Positions 1-9,117 are shown, counted from the stretch's first letter. The stretch: 45,495 nt of DNA from Nostoc calcicola FACHB-3891 (GCF_014697355.1 NZ_JACJRQ010000056.1:1-45495), one strand, 5' to 3'. Numbers and translations are program-made. Notes: generated by a model not told the origin, from the sequence alone.

Positions 1-2
1 GG

Positions 3-47
3 TTGCCAATTCTAGCTGGTCTTTTTCTCGCCATGATGTATCACTAA
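3..47 (+). CDS. C-terminal end of an unidentified gene cut by the window edge
   Basis: Frame 3 reads LPILAGLFLAMMYH and then a TAA at 45-47. The residues are hydrophobic, as in the last membrane helix of a membrane protein. A perfect 10-bp inverted repeat overlaps the stop codon, which supports a real gene end here. Too little is visible to name a family, and chance remains possible. Confidence 0.35.
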   Translation: MPILAGLFLAMMYH

Positions 48-71
48 GAACATCTTTATCAATGTTCTTAG
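44..71 (+). terminator. Hairpin at the end of the left-edge gene
   Basis: CTAAGAACAT (44-53) and ATGTTCTTAG (62-71) form a perfect 10-bp stem with an 8-base loop. It starts at the stop codon of the left-edge reading frame. There is no strong T-run immediately after it, so it may be a processing or stabilising hairpin rather than a classical intrinsic terminator. Confidence 0.45.
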
Positions 72-112
72 ATTACATCTGTTGCTCACTTTTTGCTTAA
101 GTTGACACCAAT

Positions 113-166
113 GGGCACTGCCGTGCCCTTACTTGTGTATACACGGCAGCCCTCTACATACAGGGC
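113..166. repeat. Cluster of overlapping short hairpins
   Basis: GGGCAC/GTGCCC (113-128), the palindrome GTGTATACAC (135-144) and GCCCT/AGGGC (149-166) lie side by side. CTGCCGTG (118-125) can instead pair perfectly with CACGGCAG (142-149). The rest of 48-720 shows no convincing gene. It holds HIP1-like sites near 258 and 360 and the palindrome TTAAAT-GAT-ATTTAA at 635-649, about 70-85 bp ahead of the permease start. Confidence 0.5.
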
Positions 167-720
167 TTTCTTGACGACAAAAGCACCTCCGACCAATATC
201 AACCGCAGGTTGGTTAGGGGGTGGGGTGTTTAATAGCGGAGCTAAGCCGTATCTGCGATCGAAAGTCTTGCATTTTTAGAGTTTTTGTAGTAAAAAATCA
301 ACCAAAGCTCAGATAAAATTTTGCCAAAATTAGCGAAAATCAATTATGGTAGCAACCAGCAGCGATCGCCAAATGTTGAATAACTGTAAATCCTTGATGA
401 AAATATGGCCCAGCTAATATCTGATTGCTGGAAAATACTGTAACTATAAACATAGGGAAATTCAAAATCATCTATGCAGCTACTTGCCCTCTAAACTCGG
501 AACAATTTCTCAACTCAGACAATCTTAGGAATGGTCATCATCAGTAAATGCACTCAGGTAAATATTACTATCTCGTTTGAATCCAAGGCTTGTGGCGCTT
601 AAGCGCTAGTTAAAACCGTACAGCAGCTTGTTATTTAAATGATATTTAATTTTTCCGAACTGCTTTTGATCCCCATTTCGATAGAATGACTAGGCAGAAC
701 CCAAAAACTCAAAACCGCTT

Positions 721-1788
721 TTGACAGCGACGCCCATGAATCAACTCAACAATGGTTTTACGCTATTTCTAAGTCTGCTAGTCGAGGCGATGCCTTTTTT
801 GCTTCTTGGGGTTTTATTCTCCAGTTTGCTGCTGTTTTTCGTTGATGAGCGCAAATTAGTCGAAAAAATGCCCAAAAATCCGCTGTTGGGTGCTTTAGTT
901 GGCAGTACGATCGGCTTTTTATTTCCGGTGTGTGAGTGCGGGAATGTCCCGGTAGCGCGGCGGTTCCTAATTCAAGGAGTACCCACACCAGTAGCAATTG
1001 GTTTTTTGCTCGCAGCACCAACAATTAACCCAATTGTAATTTGGGCAACTTGGACAGCCTTTCGAGATCAGCCAGAAATAGTAGTATTACGGGTTGTATT
1101 TTCCCTATCAATTGCCACAATTGTCGGCTTTGTTTTCAGTTTTCAAAAGGACTTAAATCCTATAGTCCAACCCGCGATCGCTCGGTATATGAAGTTTAAT
1201 CCTCCCGCGCCACCTGAAACCAAACGGCGTGGAAATCGTTACCAAGTACAACAGGAAGCAGCAGTACCGAATATCTTGCAATCAGGGACTTATATTTTAG
1301 GAGGAAAAGCTGGTTTACCGATACGGATAGATCCTAATTCAGTACCATCTACCATCGTCTCTACTCCCAATAAACCCCTTGCAGATAAACTGCGTCTAGT
1401 GGTAGATAATAGCATCCAAGAATTTCGGGAATTAGGCGGAGTCATGGTTTTAGGAAGTGCGATCGCCGCTGCTATTCAAGTCCTAGCCCCCCGTGAATTA
1501 ATTCTCAGTTTGGGTGCTGGCCCTATTAGTTCAATTGTAGTCATGTTGATATTAGCAGTAGTGGTGTCAATTTGTTCTACAGTTGATTCTTTCTTTGCTC
1601 TGTCTTTTGCTTCAACTTTTAGCAGTGGTTCATTATTGGCATTTCTGGTGTTTGGTCCAATGATTGACATCAAAGGTGTTGGTTTGATGTTATCCATTTT
1701 TAAGCCCAAAACTGTCTTTTACTTATTTGCTTTAGCAGGGCAATTAACATTTTTGTTCACACTTTTCGTCAACTTACATGTCTTTTAA
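721..1788 (+). CDS. DUF318/ArsP_1-type permease
   Basis: This is an integral membrane protein of 355 residues with about eight hydrophobic segments, four in each half, separated by a polar linker around residues 150-225. The first half carries the motif FPVCECGNVP (Cys71 and Cys73), the hallmark of the DUF318 permease family (PF03773). The second half has a matching Ser/Asp-rich helix, STVDSFFALS. The substrate cannot be read from the sequence; family members are putative metal or metalloid exporters. The next gene encodes the TIGR03943-type protein that commonly accompanies this permease, so the two probably form one complex. The start used is TTG at 721; ATG at 736 gives MNQLNNGFTL and is an equally good alternative. 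Confidence 0.85.
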   Translation: MTATPMNQLNNGFTLFLSLLVEAMPFLLLGVLFSSLLLFFVDERKLVEKMPKNPLLGALVGSTIGFLFPVCECGNVPVARRFLIQGVPTPVAIGFLLAAPTINPIVIWATWTAFRDQPEIVVLRVVFSLSIATIVGFVFSFQKDLNPIVQPAIARYMKFNPPAPPETKRRGNRYQVQQEAAVPNILQSGTYILGGKAGLPIRIDPNSVPSTIVSTPNKPLADKLRLVVDNSIQEFRELGGVMVLGSAIAAAIQVLAPRELILSLGAGPISSIVVMLILAVVVSICSTVDSFFALSFASTFSSGSLLAFLVFGPMIDIKGVGLMLSIFKPKTVFYLFALAGQLTFLFTLFVNLHVF

Positions 1789-1797
1789 AAATCCTTT

Positions 1798-1893
1798 GCC
1801 ATTTGTCATTTGTCATTTGTGAGTTGTCATTTTTGTATAAAACTAATGACCAATGACCAATGATTAATAACCAATGACTAATGACCAATGACT
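1798..1893. repeat. Heptamer tandem repeats between permease and partner gene
   Basis: Units of TCATTTG on the left face units of CAATGAC/TAATGAC on the right, making an overall inverted arrangement. The last unit supplies the ATG of the next gene. This is the short tandem repeat type common in Nostoc-like genomes. Confidence 0.8.
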
Positions 1894-2661
1894 AAAAAAA
1901 ATCCCAAACCTAAAATTCCAATTCTCTTATTTCCTTGGCTGGATGCCCTAGCAATTACAGTTTGGGGCATTTTGATGTTGAGATATTGGCTAACTAACAA
2001 GCTGAACTTATTAATTCATCCCAATTATTTTTGGTTGGTGATTGTGTGCGGTATCAGCTTAATTATTATTGGTTTCTTCAAAATGCTGGAACTATGGCAG
2101 CAGCGTCGTCGTGATGTCATACCAAACACCCAGCATATTAGTTTATTTCCCCCCGGTTGGGGCAGTACTTTGTTGTTGATTGCAGCAATTTTGGGCTTCA
2201 TCATTACACCCCAAGTTTTTGCTAGTGACAAAGCACTGCAAAGAGGTGTGACAGCTGATTTGTTGGGAACCACACGCGTTAAACCCCAAGCCTTTCGAGC
2301 ATCTGTTCGTCCAGAAGAGCGATCGCTTGTAGACTGGGTACGCACCCTAAATGTCTATCCAGAGCCTGATACATATACAGGACAAAAAGTCAAGGTGCAG
2401 GGATTTGTCATCCATCCGCCAGATCTGGGAAAAGAATATTTGTTTTTAGCACGATTTGTCTTAACTTGCTGTGCAGCTGATGCCTATCCTGTGGGTTTGC
2501 CCGTCAAACTCTCAAATAATCAAGAGCGTTACTCTGCTGATACTTGGCTAGAAGTAGAAGGACAAATGGTAACAGAAAATCTCTCAGGTAAACGTCAACT
2601 GACCATTGCTGCTACTTCTGCTAAAAAGATTCCTCAACCACAGAATCCTTATAGTTATTAG
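1888..2661 (+). CDS. TIGR03943-family putative permease subunit (DUF1980-like)
   Basis: The protein has 257 residues. Three hydrophobic segments lie at roughly residues 15-35, 45-65 and 85-110, followed by a soluble C-terminal domain. That domain has the family motif RFVLTCCAADAYPVG, whose double cysteine suggests metal or redox chemistry. The family is known as the partner of the DUF318 permease, which lies 99 bp upstream on the same strand. The start codon, ATGACTAAA, is the last unit of a repeat array, so the true start could lie slightly downstream, although no better ATG follows nearby. The role in transport is inferred from family and context. Confidence 0.83.
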   Translation: MTKKNPKPKIPILLFPWLDALAITVWGILMLRYWLTNKLNLLIHPNYFWLVIVCGISLIIIGFFKMLELWQQRRRDVIPNTQHISLFPPGWGSTLLLIAAILGFIITPQVFASDKALQRGVTADLLGTTRVKPQAFRASVRPEERSLVDWVRTLNVYPEPDTYTGQKVKVQGFVIHPPDLGKEYLFLARFVLTCCAADAYPVGLPVKLSNNQERYSADTWLEVEGQMVTENLSGKRQLTIAATSAKKIPQPQNPYSY

Positions 2662-2726
2662 TCATTTGTCATTAGTCATTTGCTAATACCCCATGCCCAA
2701 TGCCCCATGCCCAATAACCAATGACT
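2661..2726. repeat. Heptamer/octamer repeats ahead of the Big_5 protein
   Basis: Units of GTCATTTGTCATTAGTCATT and CCCATGCCCAATGCCC fill the whole spacer and provide the start codon of the next gene. Confidence 0.75.
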
Positions 2727-4220
2727 AAATCAAAAGCATTTATTCAACCACTAGATCGAATAGCGATCGCATTGATGCTACTGCTGAGTGTGCTGATTGG
2801 GTTAATTATATTGCAAGGTGATGTGGTAGCTGCTCGTGTCCGAGATTTTACCTGGCAAAATCAGCAAATTGGTGCAGAAGATAACTCCTTTGCCCTCACC
2901 TTCAGCCGTCCAATGGACACCAAAAGCGTAGAGGATAAATTGAAAATCGATCCGCCTCTAGCAGGTAAATTCAGTTGGGCGGGGCGGCGAATGGTTTATA
3001 CGCTACTCACACCAGCGCCTTATGGCACAAATTATAAAGTGCAGTTACAGGGAGCCAAAGATAAGTTTGCTGAACAAGAAGGCAAAAATCGGACGATCCA
3101 GCCCTTTGTGGGTAGCTTTCGCACACGCGATCGCGTCATTCTTTACATAGGAACCGAACAAGAAGAGCAAGGAAGGTTAATTCTTTACAACTTAACCCAA
3201 GAGCAAAAAAGGGTACTTACCCCCAAAGATTTGATAGCAATGGACTTTGAGTCATTTCCAGATGGGGAGAAAATTTTATTTTCAGCTCGTACCACCAAAA
3301 ATCAAGACTTACTTTCAGCCCAACTGTACACAGTGACAACCGGCGTTTCTGGTAAATCTGGACGAGAAGTAGAACCAGCAGGCAGAGTTGACCTGATTTT
3401 AGATAGCAAAGATTATCAAAACCTCAAATTTGATTTATCGCCCGATGGACAAACTATTGTCATCCAGCGGGGAAACAAAGCTAATCCCGGCGACTTTGGA
3501 CTATGGTTTATGCCAGCAACCAGTGACGTTTCGGGAGAAAAACCCACCCCGAAACGCTTGCAAAGCCAACCAGGGGGAGATTTTATGATTACCCCAGATA
3601 GTAAAGCCGTAGCAGTTGCCCAAGGACAGGGAGCAGCAATTTTACCACTGCAAGGAGATGCCAGTAAACCCTTAGATTTTCTACCGCAGTTTGGTTTAGT
3701 ACAGGCTTTCTCCAAAGATGGTTCTCAAGCAGCAATGGTAAAATTTAATACAGATTACACGCGAGATTTGTTTTTAGTTACAAACCAAGGCGTACAGAAA
3801 CAACTAGTAAAAACAACAGGCTCAATTCTCAGCTGCCAATTTGACACCGCTTCACCCACCCTCTACTGCTTGTTGACACAGCTAATATCCAAGGAACAAT
3901 ATATAGAACAACCTTATGTAGTGGCAATTGACCTGAAAACCGGGCAACAAAAACCACTGTTGTTACTTCCTCCCGAACAGCGAAATGTGCAAATGAGTTT
4001 ATCTGCTGACGGGTTGGGCTTGTTATTTGACCAAGTAGTACCACAAACAAACCCACCGACATCATTATCTACAAACACTTTGAAAACAGATGACGGAGAT
4101 GCGATCGCTACCAGTAGCCTGTGGTTAATGCCCTTATTGCCCATCGCCGACGCTGCAACCGTAGAAATTAGACCAGAACAACTCCCTTTAGCCGGATTTC
4201 GTCCCCGGTGGCTACCTTAG
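2721..4220 (+). CDS. Membrane-anchored Ig-like (Big_5) protein with beta-propeller-like C-terminus
   Basis: The protein has 499 residues. One N-terminal membrane segment (about residues 12-36) acts as an anchor or uncleaved signal. It is followed by a Big_5/SbsA-like Ig domain (about residues 40-135) with the typical FALTFSRPMD start and FVGSFRTRD end. The remainder contains repeated SPDGQTIV, TPDSKAVAV and SADGLGLLFD blades, as in TolB/WD40-like propellers. It is therefore probably an extracytoplasmic binding protein without visible catalytic residues. It follows the permease pair at a 59-bp repeat-filled spacer on the same strand and may share their transcript. The start lies inside a repeat unit. 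Confidence 0.75.
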   Translation: MTKSKAFIQPLDRIAIALMLLLSVLIGLIILQGDVVAARVRDFTWQNQQIGAEDNSFALTFSRPMDTKSVEDKLKIDPPLAGKFSWAGRRMVYTLLTPAPYGTNYKVQLQGAKDKFAEQEGKNRTIQPFVGSFRTRDRVILYIGTEQEEQGRLILYNLTQEQKRVLTPKDLIAMDFESFPDGEKILFSARTTKNQDLLSAQLYTVTTGVSGKSGREVEPAGRVDLILDSKDYQNLKFDLSPDGQTIVIQRGNKANPGDFGLWFMPATSDVSGEKPTPKRLQSQPGGDFMITPDSKAVAVAQGQGAAILPLQGDASKPLDFLPQFGLVQAFSKDGSQAAMVKFNTDYTRDLFLVTNQGVQKQLVKTTGSILSCQFDTASPTLYCLLTQLISKEQYIEQPYVVAIDLKTGQQKPLLLLPPEQRNVQMSLSADGLGLLFDQVVPQTNPPTSLSTNTLKTDDGDAIATSSLWLMPLLPIADAATVEIRPEQLPLAGFRPRWLP

Positions 4221-4342
4221 GGAGATGGCTTCGCTAACGGGAAAGGGAAAAGAGAAAAGGGAAAAGGAGAGATCTTTCTTTTTCCCCTTTGCCCCTTGCC
4301 CTTTACCCCTTGCCCAATCCCTAATGTCCAATCCCCAATCCC
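4221..4342. repeat. A/G-rich and C/T-rich repeat block between convergent genes
   Basis: GGGAAAAG-type units on the left face CCCTTTGCCC/CCAATCCC units on the right, so the block can fold on itself. It lies between two convergent genes and may act as a shared transcription end, though no clean T-run hairpin is seen. Confidence 0.65.
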
Positions 4343-4344
4343 TT

Positions 4345-5124
4345 TTACATCAATTGGTAATTTGCCCAAGCTTCCCAAAAAATATAAATTGATAGTATTC
4401 CTAAGAAGATACGCAGGACTAAACTGATAGTAGAATCTGGTAATTTTGGCAATGTACGAGTACTCATTTGAACGCCTAAAAGACCTCCAAATCCCAAAAT
4501 TAGACCTTGAATAAACAGAATATTTCCCTCTAATGTGTGTCCTGTACAAGCAGCTAAACCAGTGATAACAATCACGCCTAAACTAGTCTGAATAGCTACT
4601 TTAATTTCTTCTCCTAAGAGTAACATTTGCAGTGGCACCATAATCGTACCGCCACCTAAGCCAAATAAACCTGCTAAAATTCCTGCTGCCCCTCCAGTAC
4701 CAATTTTAGAAACCAATGGGTTAAATATTGGTGCTGTATCCTCTTTTATCTTTAAGGATAGTTCCTTGCGAAGCTCAATTAAATAGATATTTGCAAGTAG
4801 TATGATGCCAAATGTAAAAAGTATTATGTATGATGGTATTTTATTAGCGAAATATACGCCTATTCCGGTAGTTAAAAAAGCCGGAATTCCTAAGTAAAAT
4901 ACTCGTTTAAAGTCAAAATAACCCATCCACCAATTCTGTAAACTTCCAGAAATTGAGGTAATTACAATAGCAAGGCTACTAGTAGCGATCGCCTGAACGG
5001 GAGTATAACCTAGTGTGATTAAAAGAGGAATTGTGATAATACCGCCACCAATTCCTAAAAGTCCGGCTATAACTCCAGATATTAAACCCCCAGCCATTAA
5101 AATCAACCAACTAAAATCATTCAT
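4345..5124 (-). CDS. TauE/SafE family sulfite/anion exporter
   Basis: This is a membrane protein of 259 residues made of two homologous halves. Each half has a glycine-rich loop: LLGIGGGIITIPLL near the N-terminus and LFGLGGGTIMVPLQ in the middle, the signature of TauE/SafE (PF01925). The family exports sulfite, sulfoacetate or related small anions. It lies on the minus strand downstream of a sulfite-oxidase-like enzyme and a SufS-like aminotransferase, which fits a role in moving sulfur oxyanions. The start chosen is ATG at 5124 (MNDFSWL), where the membrane domain begins at once. An in-frame ATG at 5166 would add 14 polar residues from repeat sequence and is less likely. Confidence 0.88.
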   Translation of the reverse strand: MNDFSWLILMAGGLISGVIAGLLGIGGGIITIPLLITLGYTPVQAIATSSLAIVITSISGSLQNWWMGYFDFKRVFYLGIPAFLTTGIGVYFANKIPSYIILFTFGIILLANIYLIELRKELSLKIKEDTAPIFNPLVSKIGTGGAAGILAGLFGLGGGTIMVPLQMLLLGEEIKVAIQTSLGVIVITGLAACTGHTLEGNILFIQGLILGFGGLLGVQMSTRTLPKLPDSTISLVLRIFLGILSIYIFWEAWANYQLM

Positions 5125-5162
5125 AGTAATTCTTTTTTTACGAAACTGATAGTGGTGAATGG

Positions 5163-5296
5163 GCATTGGGCATTGGGAAGGGGGAAAGGGGAAGGGGTAA
5201 GGGGTAAAGGTTAAATTTATCCCTTTACCCTTTACCCTTTAACCTTTTCCCCTACCTCCCCATCTCCCTCATCCCCCTCATCCCCCCATTCTCCAC
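5163..5296. repeat. G-rich/C-rich repeat block between exporter and sulfite-oxidase-like gene
   Basis: GGGGAAGGGG and GGGGTAAGG units face CCCTTTACCC and CCCCCTCATCC units. The block fills most of the spacer between two same-strand genes. Confidence 0.7.
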
Positions 5297-6568
5297 TCAC
5301 CTTACTCTCACCGGATGACTAACAACGCCTCCATACAGCAACCCAGAATCATTCCACGGAACTGTACTCGGTTGTGTGTTACCTAAATTATCAGTAGCAC
5401 GAGCTTGCAGAAAATATTCGCCAGGAAGTGGGTTCCATTCAATGTCCCAGCGTACCCATGCAAATGGAAAATTTGGTTCTCTCAGTCGTGCAAATTGCCA
5501 AGTTTTACCACCATCTAGGCTGACTTCCACACGTACAATTTTTCCTTTCCCAGACCAAGAACGTCCGCGCAGTAAGTAGCTTCCGGCAGAAAGTGTAGCT
5601 GGCCAAGCCAATTCAAAGGCGCTCTTAACATTTTGATACGTAATCAGCTTACCTTTATAGGGAGCGATCGCTGGGTAGTCTGCACCAACCAAGACCATTT
5701 GCTCCGTCACCCACGGAGTGTATATCGGCATTTCGGAAACTTCAATCCGCTCAATCCATTTAACATTGGCGTTTCCTCCCCAACCAGGGAATAAGACACG
5801 GCATGGCTGACCATGATCTGGAGGCAATGGTTCTCCGTTCATTGCATACACAACAAGGGAGTTATCTGCTAATGCTTTGGCAATCGGAACTACACTGTTG
5901 AACTTGGACTTCTTGGCATCCTTTGAATCCAGTGAATCCAAATCTGCGCCCTCAACGAGTACATCTTTTGCCGTAGATTTGAGTCCAGCTCGCTCTAATA
6001 ATAATCCGAGTGGTACACCAGTCCATTCAGCCACACCAATAGCCCCAAGCCTCCACCGCGTTCCAGATAGTGGAGTGTTGTAAGCTTCTTCAAAGAAGCG
6101 CCGACCATTGGCAGCACACTCAATGGCGCAAGTAACCGAGATGGATGGCATGGCGATGATTTCATCGTAAGTGAACTCACAGGAGGCAGAAACACCAGTT
6201 CCCTGAATCTGCAAGCGCCATGTAGATGGGTCAAAGGGAGGAGGGGTACTGCGGTTGTGAACATAAAACCAATCGTTTGGTACTATGTAGCCACGCCCAT
6301 ACATTGCTTCCCAGTTCATCTCTAATGTGCCTTTGCTATGAGAAATATACCCTGGTGGTAATGGCTTAAGTATTTTACTTGCTTTGGTTTTAACACCTGC
6401 CTGACCATAAGCAGGGGCAGGTTTACCTAACCCCCCAATGGCTGTTGCGCCAACCATAGTGCTTAGTATTTGCAGAAACCGCTGGCGTGAAATACCTGCA
6501 TCTGTGCTTTTTTGCCAAATGTACTCTTCAACCCGTGCTTTTAGATAATCCTCCTGGTCATTTGTCAT
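5297..6568 (-). CDS. Sulfite-oxidase-like molybdopterin enzyme (SoxC/SorA type)
   Basis: The protein has 423 residues. After an N-terminal tail with a short hydrophobic segment (about residues 30-50), the oxidoreductase molybdopterin domain follows. ECAANGR holds the molybdenum-ligating cysteine (Cys151), VAEWTGVPLGLLL is next, and DHGQPCRVLFPGWGGNANVK binds the cofactor. The last ~120 residues match the Mo-cofactor oxidoreductase dimerisation domain. Such enzymes oxidise sulfite to sulfate. The tail has RQRFLQ rather than a true twin arginine, so export by Tat is uncertain. The ATG at 6568 lies in a TCATTTG repeat, and AGGAGG occurs just inside the reading frame, so the real start may be downstream, possibly at a TTG. 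Confidence 0.85.
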   Translation of the reverse strand: MTNDQEDYLKARVEEYIWQKSTDAGISRQRFLQILSTMVGATAIGGLGKPAPAYGQAGVKTKASKILKPLPPGYISHSKGTLEMNWEAMYGRGYIVPNDWFYVHNRSTPPPFDPSTWRLQIQGTGVSASCEFTYDEIIAMPSISVTCAIECAANGRRFFEEAYNTPLSGTRWRLGAIGVAEWTGVPLGLLLERAGLKSTAKDVLVEGADLDSLDSKDAKKSKFNSVVPIAKALADNSLVVYAMNGEPLPPDHGQPCRVLFPGWGGNANVKWIERIEVSEMPIYTPWVTEQMVLVGADYPAIAPYKGKLITYQNVKSAFELAWPATLSAGSYLLRGRSWSGKGKIVRVEVSLDGGKTWQFARLREPNFPFAWVRWDIEWNPLPGEYFLQARATDNLGNTQPSTVPWNDSGLLYGGVVSHPVRVR

Positions 6569-6655
6569 TTGTCATTTGTCCTTTGTCATTTGTCATTGGT
6601 CATTGGTCATTGGTCATTTGTTGATGATTAACGACCAATGCCTCATGCCCTAAAA
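6559..6655. repeat. TCATTTG/TCATTGG heptamer array
   Basis: Tandem units between the aminotransferase and the sulfite-oxidase-like gene. The array supplies the annotated ATG of the latter on the minus strand. Confidence 0.8.
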
Positions 6656-6658
6656 AGA

Positions 6659-8113
6659 CTATCTGTCTGTCACTGTCCAAACCCCGGTAATTTCATCTTG
6701 TGTGTAGTAAGGCAAATAGTAATCAAATCCGTTTTTAGCTATTTGAGCGATCGCATTAATCAAGCGATCGCAATCTTCCAATGTATTATATACAGCAAAA
6801 CTAGCTCGGATAATACTAGGAATGTTGCGGGTAATTCCTGTTTCTACTTCTTTGGCAATCTCAAGGTCTTGCTCGTCTGAAATATTCTTGAGTTTGCGAA
6901 TGTATTCGTATGTGCAGAAAGCCCCAGCCCTAACCCCAATGCCATATTCTTGTGCCAGAATCTCTGCTACTAAACGTCCGTCAAACCCATCTATATCAAA
7001 GGGAATGACATGGGCTAAATTATCTCCTAGAATATACACTTTCACACCAGGAATATTCTGAAGCCGTGTAAATGTAAACTCAACTAATGAGTGTTCGTAC
7101 TGAGCAATGCGCGAGCGTTCCAGTGCTTCAATAATTTGAATTGATTTCGCAATGGCGATCGCACCCATTGCGTTTGGTGTTCCAGGATCGTGGGCACGTT
7201 CTGTATAAAAACGTTTTATTTCTAGGTTTCTGGTGATATAAGGCAGGTTTCCACCACCGATTTGATAAGGGTAAGAGCTATCAAAAAATTCCTTAGGCCC
7301 CAACAAAACCCCAGTTCCATAAGGTGCATACATTTTGTGTCCAGAGAAAGCCACAAAGTCTAAATGACATGGGTCATCATCAGGACGCATGTCTACTCGT
7401 TCATGTTGAATTAATTGACACACATCCGCGAACATCTTCGCACCATACCGATGTGCTAAAGCTGCAATTTCGTAAATCGGAGGCCTGTAACCTGTAATTG
7501 TCGAAGCACCTGTAATGGTAAGTAATTTAATTTGCTCACCTTTGGAGCGATTGTGATGTGCCTTGAAGATATTTTCAATTTCACTCAAACTGACACTTCC
7601 ATCTGGCTGGGTTCTGTACTGCACAAATTCGTCTCTAGTTATCCAAGGCAACAGATTTGATGAATGTTCGATATCAGAAACTAAAATTTTTCCAGGTTTT
7701 TTTGCCCAAAGTGTAGCGGCTCCATTAATTGCTTCTGTTGTATTTTTCGCAAAGATTACATAGTTTTGTGAAGACGATCCCACAAAGTCCCGAATCATGT
7801 TCCGACTAGCGTCATACTCTTGTGTAGTGATGACGGACTTTTGCCCAGAACCTCGATGCACGCTTCCATAAGTGTCAAGCATTTGGTCTACATATTGCTT
7901 GACACTTGCAAAGGGAGTAGTTGTAGCTCCATTATCCAAATTTACGTACTTTACATAGTTTCCATTCAAAGTTTTCACCATGAAGGACAGAGACTCATCT
8001 GTGAATAACGGCTTGATTTCTTTGTCCCAAAAACTATCAAGATTTTCTGGAAATAGCGGCAAGTGAGAATTTATTTGCTTGATTTTTGCATTGAATGTGA
8101 ACGTATTAGTCAT
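6659..8113 (-). CDS. Class V aminotransferase, SufS/selenocysteine-lyase-like
   Basis: This PLP enzyme of about 484 residues belongs to aminotransferase class V. The fold is marked by LDNGATTTP near the start, SDIEHSSNLLPW, FADVCQLIQH and the PLP lysine in AFSGHKMYAPYG (Lys260). VRAGAFC (Cys400) falls where SufS-type cysteine desulfurases carry their catalytic cysteine, which suggests C-S bond cleavage rather than plain transamination. It is longer than typical SufS (~410 residues), with an N-terminal extension of about 50 residues. It heads a minus-strand group with sulfite-oxidase-like and TauE/SafE genes. ATG at 8113 is preferred because AGGG lies upstream; GTG at 8122 is the alternative. 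Substrate is unproven; isopenicillin-epimerase-like activity is another possibility. Confidence 0.8.
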   Translation of the reverse strand: MTNTFTFNAKIKQINSHLPLFPENLDSFWDKEIKPLFTDESLSFMVKTLNGNYVKYVNLDNGATTTPFASVKQYVDQMLDTYGSVHRGSGQKSVITTQEYDASRNMIRDFVGSSSQNYVIFAKNTTEAINGAATLWAKKPGKILVSDIEHSSNLLPWITRDEFVQYRTQPDGSVSLSEIENIFKAHHNRSKGEQIKLLTITGASTITGYRPPIYEIAALAHRYGAKMFADVCQLIQHERVDMRPDDDPCHLDFVAFSGHKMYAPYGTGVLLGPKEFFDSSYPYQIGGGNLPYITRNLEIKRFYTERAHDPGTPNAMGAIAIAKSIQIIEALERSRIAQYEHSLVEFTFTRLQNIPGVKVYILGDNLAHVIPFDIDGFDGRLVAEILAQEYGIGVRAGAFCTYEYIRKLKNISDEQDLEIAKEVETGITRNIPSIIRASFAVYNTLEDCDRLINAIAQIAKNGFDYYLPYYTQDEITGVWTVTDR

Positions 8114-9117
8114 TTTTAGCACCCTGATTTTAAATTTTTAATTTTTTCACAAACCCAACAACACAAAGCTTTCTTTCGCAGAATAACTAGATTATATTTT
8201 AAGAATCTGAGTATTTTAATTTACTGTTTTTTGGGTGTAATTCTCCGTGTTTCCAGTTATTGTTTAATAAATAATTAAAAATTGTAAGCAGTATTAATAC
8301 TTAATTAAATAAAATCTTGTTTAATTTTTTATACTTTGTAACAAATAATTAAAAGTAATTAAGTATACTTGAGTGAATTTTCGTACAGTTATTAAATAAA
8401 CTTCATAAATTTCAGCCAAGTTAATACAAAAATCTTCTGATTAACTAAGGGTAGAATTCTTGCCAGGAATATGTTTCTCGCTAAAAAAAACCTTGTAGTA
8501 AGTTGAGATCGATCTTAAAAAAAGTTTTACTATTATACTTATGAAAATTGTTACTATTATTTATGAAATTACACAGTATTTATTCGTATTTATCAAAATT
8601 CCATAACATAACAGTTTTCACAAAAGCTCGTTAGTTCTTTACTGGCATCAAATAGCGATCGCTCTGGATAAAAAATTACTATTGAATAATAGATGTTTAT
8701 ACAGGCATGAATCTTAAGTAAAAAATAGATCGACAAAAAAATGCGATCGGAAACACATTTTAAAATATATCCCAAGATAGATGTAATTAAAAATAGTATA
8801 GTATAATGACTTGCAGTTTTTCTGGACGAAAAACTAAATCAAGCAATATGATAATTTCCTTTTTAAGTATGAGGTTTCCCCTCTCTGGCTCATGTTCCCC
8901 ACTTCCCCAACCTCTATTCTCCTTGACGGGAAAGAGCCTCATAGTGTTATAACGGCATCAGTCTAGATACAAAATGGGTAATACCGATTGATGACTAATT
9001 ACTCGTGCTTAGAGAGAGTTAAACTTAGCTTCTAGAGCAAACCCCGATCGGACACAGTTGATCGGCAATGCTAACACCAGCACTGCTGAATATTTTTAAG
9101 CGAGTGGGTCAAGAGTG
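8114..9117. other. Long AT-rich intergenic region without a convincing gene
   Basis: About 1 kb separates the divergent aminotransferase and coiled-coil genes. The first 800 bp are strongly AT-rich. Beyond one HIP1 site near 8655 I see no conserved hairpin, tRNA or plausible coding frame. Long leaders for both flanking genes could lie here. Confidence 0.6.

Noticed and set aside
635..649. TTAAAT-GAT-ATTTAA palindrome as a metal-regulator operator for the permease
   Set aside because: AT-rich palindromes are common here, and the site does not clearly fit a Zur or Fur consensus; kept only as a note.
1798..1893. Regular repeats considered as a CRISPR array
   Set aside because: Units are 7-9 bp, without 25-40 bp repeats or unique spacers, and no cas gene is present in the window.
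5297..6568. Nitrate reductase (eukaryotic type) as alternative for the molybdoenzyme
   Set aside because: No heme-binding or FAD/NAD domains follow; the protein stops after the Mo dimerisation domain as in sulfite-oxidase-like enzymes.
8593..8775. Open frame of 60 codons on the minus strand in the AT-rich gap
   Set aside because: AT-rich sequence with random hydrophobic residues, no ribosome site and no neighbour on that strand.
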